Part shown: one piece after another, positions 58,667 through 64,000 of the stretch
Layout of the letters: each line of letters begins with the position of its first letter
Position numbering within the stretch: the first letter of the stretch is position 1
Assembly: GCA_965223045.1 (NCBI GenBank)
Contig: CBDCVN010000013.1
Coordinates: 1,054,001 to 1,118,000, forward strand
Direction: 5' to 3'
Origin: CBDCVN01 sp965223045
Lineage (GTDB): Bacteria > Deinococcota > Deinococci > Deinococcales > Trueperaceae
DNA: 64,000 nucleotides
Notes under the pieces: model-generated
Database searches by the model: none
Told to the model about the DNA's origin: nothing
What the model saw: the letters and a program-made list of their open reading frames with translations, nothing else
Position numbers and translations under genes: made by a program

Positions 58667-59669
58667 AGAGTTGTTCGGAAATAAATAGTTTAAACAATCA
58701 AAAAATTCCAAAGCCCCCCACAGACAGCTATAACGCTATCTGCAAAACCTGCCTTGCGATTCCGAAAGGCATGCACTAGTATATTAAAGCGTTTTATACC
58801 TCCTATGGCATGTTCTACATATATCCTTGCTTTGCCCAGCCTTTTATTCCTCTCCTTCTCTGCTTCTGTTAGCTCTGGATTAGGATTCTTTTTACTCTTC
58901 CTTGGCTTTTTCTTTGGTATCGCTGCTCCTATCCCATAATCCTTGTTTATACCTTGATAACCTGAGTCTAGATTTGCTCTTTTTCCCTCCTCTTTCAGCC
59001 AGCCTTGTTTAGGTGGAAACTCCTCCTTAAACATCCCATAGTCATGTCTCCGCCCAGCAAATGTCCTTCCTACATAGATTATTACCTTTCTTCCTGTTGC
59101 TATTATTGTGTTTTTTACCGTGTGACCCTTCTTTTTTCCACTATATAGCTCCTCCTGCTTTTCTTCTTCACTAGGGCGTCTATGTTTCCTTTCTGTAGCA
59201 TCAATCAGTATTTTTCTTGCTTCTTCAAGCGCTTCTTTTAACTCCTCAGGTGTATTGAACTCTCTCTTAGGCAACATACCTAATTTTGCCAAGGCTGCTG
59301 AGAGAATTGGCAGCAGCTTATGTACCCAATAGTGTGCACTGGAACGAGACATATCAAACTTCTCTGCTAATTCATCCATTGTAGGATAACTTTTCAGGTA
59401 GTAGAGAATAAATTCGAGTTTGTGTTTAGTAGAAGGAAGTTTACTTTTTCTTCCTCCTCCCCTAGATCGTTCTCTTTCCCCTTTAGCTTGTTGTTCTTCA
59501 TAGTCTTTTTGACTTTGCTCCTCATATACCTCTTCAAACACTGTCTCTAACTCATTTATCTTTTCTTCAGGCAAACCTGTCAAGGCTCTTACTTGTCTGT
59601 CACTTCTGGTTTTGAAAACTACCATACTAGCTACTATTTTAGCTGATTTGGCTATTTCCGAACAACTCT
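58667..59669 (-). mobile_element. IS5-like insertion sequence, copy B (1003 bp)
   Basis: Terminal inverted repeats AGAGTTGTTCGGAAATA (58667-58683) and its exact complement ending at 59669, flanked by the 3-bp direct repeat AAT (58664-58666 and 59670-59672). The ends nearly match copy A at 1288-2276 (GTTCTG instead of GTTCGG). It lies 71 bp from the neighbouring IS4 target repeat, so two elements hit the same gap. Confidence 0.9.
58690..59625 (-). CDS. IS5-family transposase (DDE_Tnp_4 type)
   Basis: A 311-aa transposase clearly related to the one at 1310-2236. Helix-turn-helix LAEKFDMSRSSAHYWV, catalytic regions KILIDATERKHRRP, LDSGYQGI and EHAIGGIKRFNILVHAFRNR. The two copies differ at many positions, so they are separate arrivals or old duplicates, not a recent copy event. 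The frame is intact. Confidence 0.9.
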   Translation of the reverse strand: MVVFKTRSDRQVRALTGLPEEKINELETVFEEVYEEQSQKDYEEQQAKGERERSRGGGRKSKLPSTKHKLEFILYYLKSYPTMDELAEKFDMSRSSAHYWVHKLLPILSAALAKLGMLPKREFNTPEELKEALEEARKILIDATERKHRRPSEEEKQEELYSGKKKGHTVKNTIIATGRKVIIYVGRTFAGRRHDYGMFKEEFPPKQGWLKEEGKRANLDSGYQGINKDYGIGAAIPKKKPRKSKKNPNPELTEAEKERNKRLGKARIYVEHAIGGIKRFNILVHAFRNRKAGFADSVIAVCGGLWNFLIV

Positions 59670-59698
59670 AATTACTTCAGTACTACTCCCATCCCAAA

Positions 59699-60229
59699 TC
59701 ATCTTTGGTTTGTGAGGTTTTCTACGGCTGTTGTAGCTAGCTTTCTAAGTAAGTCAAATTCGGGAGAGTTCTCAAAAACTTCTACCATAGGCACAAGTGA
59801 AACCAAAACATCACCAGCATCAACTACTAATGCAACAACAGTTTCTTCAAAATCAGTGTCAGGGATATTAAGCTGGACAACAGCAGGATAAGCAAAGCCT
59901 TCAATAGAATGGGCGGTAACACCATAAGCTTCATTGGACAGACGTTCACTTAAGACTTCAGTGGTACCTAAGTTACTAGCATCATCTAGTTGTAAAGCAA
60001 GTCCAGCGTAGTCTTGACCTGTCCACATGCACTGACGCATAGAGGCACCCTCTGGCAACTCCGTTTCAGTTGTTGCTTCGCTTAAATCCCCGATAAGCTC
60101 TATAACTTCTTGATCTGTTAGCAAACTACAAATATCAATCTCAGCTTCTATTGGTACTTGTGAAACACTAAAACTTGCCAATAAAAAACCAAGAACCAGA
60201 GTAGGAAAGGACCAAAATTTTTTCATCAA
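59699..60229 (-). CDS. Exported protein of unknown function with paired Cys
   Basis: A 176-aa protein with signal peptide KKFWSFPTLVLGFLLASFSV. The mature part begins IDICSLLTDQEVIELIGD and later has MRQCMWTG, so Cys-LLT..E and Cys-x-Trp form a conserved-looking pair. This is reminiscent of DUF3558-type secreted proteins (C..L...E...G....C.W), but I cannot confirm the family. It is on the same strand as the two large surface genes upstream of it, 110 bp away. Confidence 0.65.
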   Translation of the reverse strand: MMKKFWSFPTLVLGFLLASFSVSQVPIEAEIDICSLLTDQEVIELIGDLSEATTETELPEGASMRQCMWTGQDYAGLALQLDDASNLGTTEVLSERLSNEAYGVTAHSIEGFAYPAVVQLNIPDTDFEETVVALVVDAGDVLVSLVPMVEVFENSPEFDLLRKLATTAVENLTNQR

Positions 60230-60339
60230 AGTTACTCCTTGGGTTTGTGATAGGGCTCATGAAGCTAGTGAGCAAAGGGTGAACTGGACATAAATATCTT
60301 AGAATAATGATTCTCTTTAATTTCATCTGTTGAATCATT

Positions 60340-62289
60340 TTATTTTGCTGTTACAGCAGTTGAAAAGTCGCTTAAATTACCAGAAACGTCTATTGACCGC
60401 AGTTGATAGGTACTACCAGCTAACCCTTCTGTATCGATAAAGGTAGTTTGCTCGAGCGACCCAGAAATTTGGATAGGTGCACCCTCAGTAGTAAGACGAT
60501 ATAAAATGTAGGTCAGTGCAGGATCAGCCAATATCCACTCGAGCTGCACCCCTTCATCTGTCAGGGTAGCAGCAAGTCCCTCAGGTATATCTGGGGGCGC
60601 TGTTAAAAAAGCCCTAGCTTCTAAACTGTTGGAAGCATCTGAACGGTTGCCATCTACATCGACTGCTGTTACTGCATAGGCGTAACTAGTATTTGGTGAA
60701 ACACTACGATCAATATAGCCAAGACTTGCAGCACCAACTGCTTGTACAAAGACTAGTCTTCCATCTGGCCCAACTCGAAATATCTCAAAGGTCTTCACAT
60801 CAGGTGTTGGTGCCAAACTCCAAGCTATGCCAATTGCCCCATCTAGGCCGGAAACATTGAGCAGTACAGGTGTGGGTGGTGGTGTAATGTCTACCAGTAC
60901 GCCACTTACTGCCTCTGAAGGTTGTGATGAAACATTTGAGGTGTTAATTGCTAGTACACGGTAGTAGTAGCGCGTTTTGACGCCCTGAGGAACCTCGTCG
61001 GTAAAGCGTGCTTCGCTTAAGGGATCGGAGGTTAAGCGCACATGCTCTTCTAGGGTAGCCTCTTCACTTTCGGCGCGGAGCACATGGTAACCCCACAAAT
61101 CAGGCTCGCTTATATGTTGCCAAGTTAAATTAAAGGCATTTTCTTCTGCTTGCAATGTTAGGCCAGATGGTGTGGTGGGTGGAGTTTGGTTTACAGCGCG
61201 TATACTACGCATGGGGCCACGCCCTGAGGTTGTGTCTGTACTTTTAGTTGCTAAAGCATAGTAGTACTGTGTGCCACCAACAACAGTTGTATCCGTGAAA
61301 GACGTGGTATCTGCTGGAAGTTGGGCAATTGTTTCAAGTTCATTGTCTGGGTTGAGAGTGCGAAGCACCAAAACTTCTTCAACACGCTCATCAAACACCA
61401 TTTCCCAAGTAAGCGATATTTGCTTATCTAAAACCTTATGGGTACTAATAGCAAGCGTGGGTAATGGGCGAAGGGGTGCAGTATCAACGACAATCTCTTC
61501 ACTTAAAGCTGATTCTCGTCCAAAGATATCAACTGCAGCAAGTTGATATTTATAGAGCTTATCTGGTTCAACTTCATTCAAATAGCGTGCACCATCATAG
61601 AGGATAGTGCCATCTTCTGAAAAAAAGTAATTGGCCAAGTGTGGGTCAGGTAAGAGAAGCTCGAAGTCGCCACCATCAACAGCGCGGTAAACATGGTAGG
61701 AAATCACTAGGTTATCCTCTTGCAGCCACTTTAACCCCACTTGATTACCAAGCAGGACAGCTTCCAAGTTTGTCACCATGCCTACCTCAGGGCTTGGTCC
61801 AGGCGTTACTATAGCTTCTCCAAGGGTAACTTCTTGCCCTTGATGAACGGCAACAGTGCGATAGTTGTAACTTACCCCAGTTCTTAACCCCTCATCGGTA
61901 TAAAGGATGCCCAAAGCCCGTGCCCAATTAGGATTTGTTGTCACCTGAATATCAAATAGGGCACGTTGCAAACTATCTTCCTCAGTTTGAATAGGGTGTT
62001 TGTACACTTCAACAAGAAGTGCGAATTCCTCTTCGCTTAGCCAGCCTTCGTTCACAACGTGTTCTGCATTCTGAGGAGCATCAATCTCTATAATGACCTC
62101 ATTACTACCATCACTTCGGTAGAGGCGGAAGCCACCATCTGGCAACACAGAATCAGGTAAGAACCAACGCAAAATTGCACCATTAGGCAGTGGCAGCGAA
62201 GGAAGTAAATCATTTGCGTTTTGGGCTACTGTCACTGAGTTTAGAAATATAATGGCAAACATTATTTGTTTCACAAACTTTCTCCTCAT
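60340..62289 (-). CDS. Exported fibronectin type III multidomain protein
   Basis: A 649-aa exported protein. The signal peptide (KQIMFAIIFLNSVTVA) is followed by a DUF-like N-terminal region and at least five FN3-like domains from about residue 170 to the end. Each shows the Leu-x-Trp and Tyr-x-Tyr pattern, e.g. INLTW/ISLTWE strands and KYQLAAVD, YYYALATKS, YYYRVLAIN, YAYAVTAVD and YQLRSIDVS near domain ends. It should be a surface or periplasmic scaffold. It overlaps the upstream gene by 4 bp (ATGA), so both are translated together. Confidence 0.85.
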   Translation of the reverse strand: MRRKFVKQIMFAIIFLNSVTVAQNANDLLPSLPLPNGAILRWFLPDSVLPDGGFRLYRSDGSNEVIIEIDAPQNAEHVVNEGWLSEEEFALLVEVYKHPIQTEEDSLQRALFDIQVTTNPNWARALGILYTDEGLRTGVSYNYRTVAVHQGQEVTLGEAIVTPGPSPEVGMVTNLEAVLLGNQVGLKWLQEDNLVISYHVYRAVDGGDFELLLPDPHLANYFFSEDGTILYDGARYLNEVEPDKLYKYQLAAVDIFGRESALSEEIVVDTAPLRPLPTLAISTHKVLDKQISLTWEMVFDERVEEVLVLRTLNPDNELETIAQLPADTTSFTDTTVVGGTQYYYALATKSTDTTSGRGPMRSIRAVNQTPPTTPSGLTLQAEENAFNLTWQHISEPDLWGYHVLRAESEEATLEEHVRLTSDPLSEARFTDEVPQGVKTRYYYRVLAINTSNVSSQPSEAVSGVLVDITPPPTPVLLNVSGLDGAIGIAWSLAPTPDVKTFEIFRVGPDGRLVFVQAVGAASLGYIDRSVSPNTSYAYAVTAVDVDGNRSDASNSLEARAFLTAPPDIPEGLAATLTDEGVQLEWILADPALTYILYRLTTEGAPIQISGSLEQTTFIDTEGLAGSTYQLRSIDVSGNLSDFSTAVTAK

Positions 62290-64000
62290 AAGGACACCGT
62301 TATTGGGAAGGAGAGGTTTATATCGGGGAGAGGTGAAGGTAACGGCAATTTACCTGTTACTTTCCCGCTAAATTGACTAGGATTTGGAAAATGTATATCT
62401 CCACTGATTGATACATTTATGCCAGGGTTCACACCAACACCACACCCATTGGCCCATGCTTCGGCACCTGCTGCAGCTTTAACAAAACCTGCGACAGCAA
62501 AGCTTGGCGCAATTGTATAACCGATAGCACCTTCAAAACTAGCATATGCCCTAGCTCCATAGGAATAGCTACAAGAGCCCACAAAGAAACTCACCTTGCC
62601 ACTTTTACTTGCTTCTGCTACCCACTCAATTTTGCCGCCTACTACCTGACCTACACTATTGGCAAATTGGTTTGGAGCCTTACCCGATTCTATAAAGCCC
62701 GTCATGACATAGCCATTGAGGCTGACAAAAGAGAGCAGTGTGACATTAACGGGGGAAGGTTGTGTTCCAACGTATAGGTGGTAATTATCCCCCTCAAAGG
62801 GCGCAAGCAATTCTACCCAGCCACTGGCGCGAATGACACCGGGTATACCAAGCTCTCTATTTTGCCCGCAGTTTAGGTTATTAATGGGTACAGATGTCTG
62901 TCCTACGCAGCCTTGTGCCAGGAAGCGTTTGCTGTCAATGCCTATGTAGGCTTGAGCCATTGGCTGACTTTGTGCAAATGCACCATCTCCAAGTGTGGTA
63001 AAAAACCAACCCTCTGCATAGATGTACACAGCTCCATTAAAATCAATTGTGAGAGTGCCATCAGTGTGGAAGACATAACCATTGCTAGCAGTTAGCCCTG
63101 CAATTGTTCCAGCCTGTACCTGAAGCCCGTTTCCTGCTTCAAAGATAGGCTCTTGTTTAAAGGTGCCCGGTTCCCACTTCATATTGTAAGCAGCACCACC
63201 ATGAAACTCATAAAAGCTAAGGTAGGGCGTTGTCACCAGTGGTGCGTCCTGTTGTCCAACAGCGGAGTAAATGTACCAATAACTAGTTCCACCTTTACGA
63301 CCAAACTTTGCACCTACTGCAACTTCAAGCCCATGAACGGTTTGCTTACCACTACCACCAAACTCATAATCTGATCCACCAGCGCCACCTACTTGGGCAT
63401 ATTGCACAGGTGACACCAGAGCAAGTGCCTCTTTAGCAGAGATATCTACATCTACACACATTGCTACTCGAATGCAGGTTTTGAGCTTGCCCTCGCTGAA
63501 CTCGAGCGTATCATCCTTACCGTTTTTGACGTAGTAACTCATGATAGTAGGTATAGCAGGTAGTTTTTCACCATTTTCTAGATCGCCAAGCTCGAGCTTG
63601 CCCCGAAGTCCCAACTTATAGCGTTCTCCCTCACGAAAAACACCAATATAAGAACTAGGAAATGGGTTGCCAAGGAGCACCAGATCCCCCTGGCCCCAGA
63701 GGGTTCGCCAACCATCGGATGGAGGAGAGCCTGGTTTTTTGAGTGAACCACTTCCGCCCAAGAAAGCATTGCCATTTGGCTCGAGCGTCAAGTTACTCAG
63801 TGGCAGTTGCACTTCAAAATAGCTGTCAAAAAAATTAAGCGCATCCCCAGAGGGTTCAGCCAAAACATCTCCAGCAATCGTATTTAAGTCATTGCCGCCA
63901 GCACTGGGCAAGCCTGGATTAGTGATAGCAATGCCCACCAAACCATCATTTTGACTTGCCTCTAGGGCATCATTATAGAGGCCCACGATAATGGGTGTAG
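62286..64000 (-). CDS. Large exported beta-rich protein, 5' end beyond window
   Basis: At least 571 residues, open to the right edge (reading TPIIVGLYNDALEAS at the boundary), so the start is missing. It is glycine- and aromatic-rich with strands such as YKLGLRGKLELG, YVFHTDGTLTIDFNGAVYIY and VIRASGWVELL, and it has a few paired cysteines (CIRVAMC, CVGQ..NCGQ, CSYSYG). I do not recognise the family. Repeated short beta stretches suggest an outer-surface or autotransported structure. It is coupled by a 4-bp overlap to the FN3 gene, so the two products probably act together at the cell surface. Confidence 0.7.
   Translation of the reverse strand, partial: TPIIVGLYNDALEASQNDGLVGIAITNPGLPSAGGNDLNTIAGDVLAEPSGDALNFFDSYFEVQLPLSNLTLEPNGNAFLGGSGSLKKPGSPPSDGWRTLWGQGDLVLLGNPFPSSYIGVFREGERYKLGLRGKLELGDLENGEKLPAIPTIMSYYVKNGKDDTLEFSEGKLKTCIRVAMCVDVDISAKEALALVSPVQYAQVGGAGGSDYEFGGSGKQTVHGLEVAVGAKFGRKGGTSYWYIYSAVGQQDAPLVTTPYLSFYEFHGGAAYNMKWEPGTFKQEPIFEAGNGLQVQAGTIAGLTASNGYVFHTDGTLTIDFNGAVYIYAEGWFFTTLGDGAFAQSQPMAQAYIGIDSKRFLAQGCVGQTSVPINNLNCGQNRELGIPGVIRASGWVELLAPFEGDNYHLYVGTQPSPVNVTLLSFVSLNGYVMTGFIESGKAPNQFANSVGQVVGGKIEWVAEASKSGKVSFFVGSCSYSYGARAYASFEGAIGYTIAPSFAVAGFVKAAAGAEAWANGCGVGVNPGINVSISGDIHFPNPSQFSGKVTGKLPLPSPLPDINLSFPITVSL

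Noticed and set aside
1..64000. tRNA or rRNA genes
   Set aside because: I scanned intergenic gaps for T-loop words and cloverleaf-sized spacing and found no convincing candidate; a tRNA scan should confirm this.

Overview
The window is bacterial chromosome of low G+C content (roughly 40% by eye) and densely coded on both strands. Two translation-start styles are mixed: Shine-Dalgarno starts, and starts with no Shine-Dalgarno but a TANNNT -10 box 5-8 nt before the start codon (leaderless transcripts). As far as I know the second style is best documented in Deinococcus-type bacteria. With canonical bacterial housekeeping genes and a Rieske/cytochrome b respiratory operon, this makes an unusual low-GC relative of Deinococcota my best guess, but the sequence alone does not prove it. 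The window also carries an over-represented palindrome, CTCGAG (50 copies by hand count; 14 as GCTCGAGC), which is absent from all four insertion sequences.

Layout. 1-3.1 kb: prfB (RF2, running off the left edge) with its programmed +1 frameshift, intergenic palindromic repeats, an IS5-like element and a P-loop protein. 3.1-7.7 kb: glmM, a four-helix-bundle protein, gpsA and a solitary nuoM. 8.0-11.9 kb: a thioesterase, then a leucine-type attenuator (leucine-rich leader peptide, antiterminator and terminator) in front of a methyltransferase and leuD, followed by a PlsY-like/acyl-ACP-reductase-like fusion. 12.1-15.4 kb: prmA, pdxT, ccmE, a nucleoside phosphorylase and a GerMN protein. 15.6-22.7 kb: a secreted protein with 147-bp tandem repeats, a GntR regulator, hemY, a THUMP methyltransferase, and a second acyl-ACP-reductase homologue paired with an NDH-2-like flavoprotein. 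22.7-27.1 kb: repeats, a small secreted protein, a 5'-truncated surface protein, an IS1634-type element and a small lipoprotein. 27.3-34.0 kb: htpG, a membrane J-protein and the pentose-phosphate genes tal, gnd and zwf.

34.1-48.7 kb holds what looks like an expanded imelysin iron cluster (imelysin, di-haem oxidoreductase, second imelysin, HTTM protein). Interleaved with it are a Rieske/cytochrome b/c-type cytochrome operon, a secreted metallo-beta-lactamase-fold protein, a toxin-antitoxin pair, a MerF-like transporter and several genes related to antibiotic-modifying enzymes: an AAC(6')-like acetyltransferase, a DHFR-like reductase, two VOC proteins, a P-loop kinase and a nucleotidyltransferase. 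48.7-57.3 kb returns to core genes: canonical plsY, a receiver-Ser/Thr-kinase fusion, ilvE, ruvB, gatC, a diguanylate cyclase and metK. 57.4-59.7 kb has two insertion sequences with clean target-site duplications. 59.7-64 kb holds three exported proteins, the last cut by the right edge.

The genes serve translation (prfB, prmA, gatC), envelope and lipid synthesis (glmM, gpsA, plsY and the two acyl-ACP-reductase-like proteins), branched-chain amino acids (leuD, ilvE), the pentose-phosphate pathway, haem/cytochrome respiration (hemY, ccmE, nuoM, Rieske/cyt b) and probably iron uptake.
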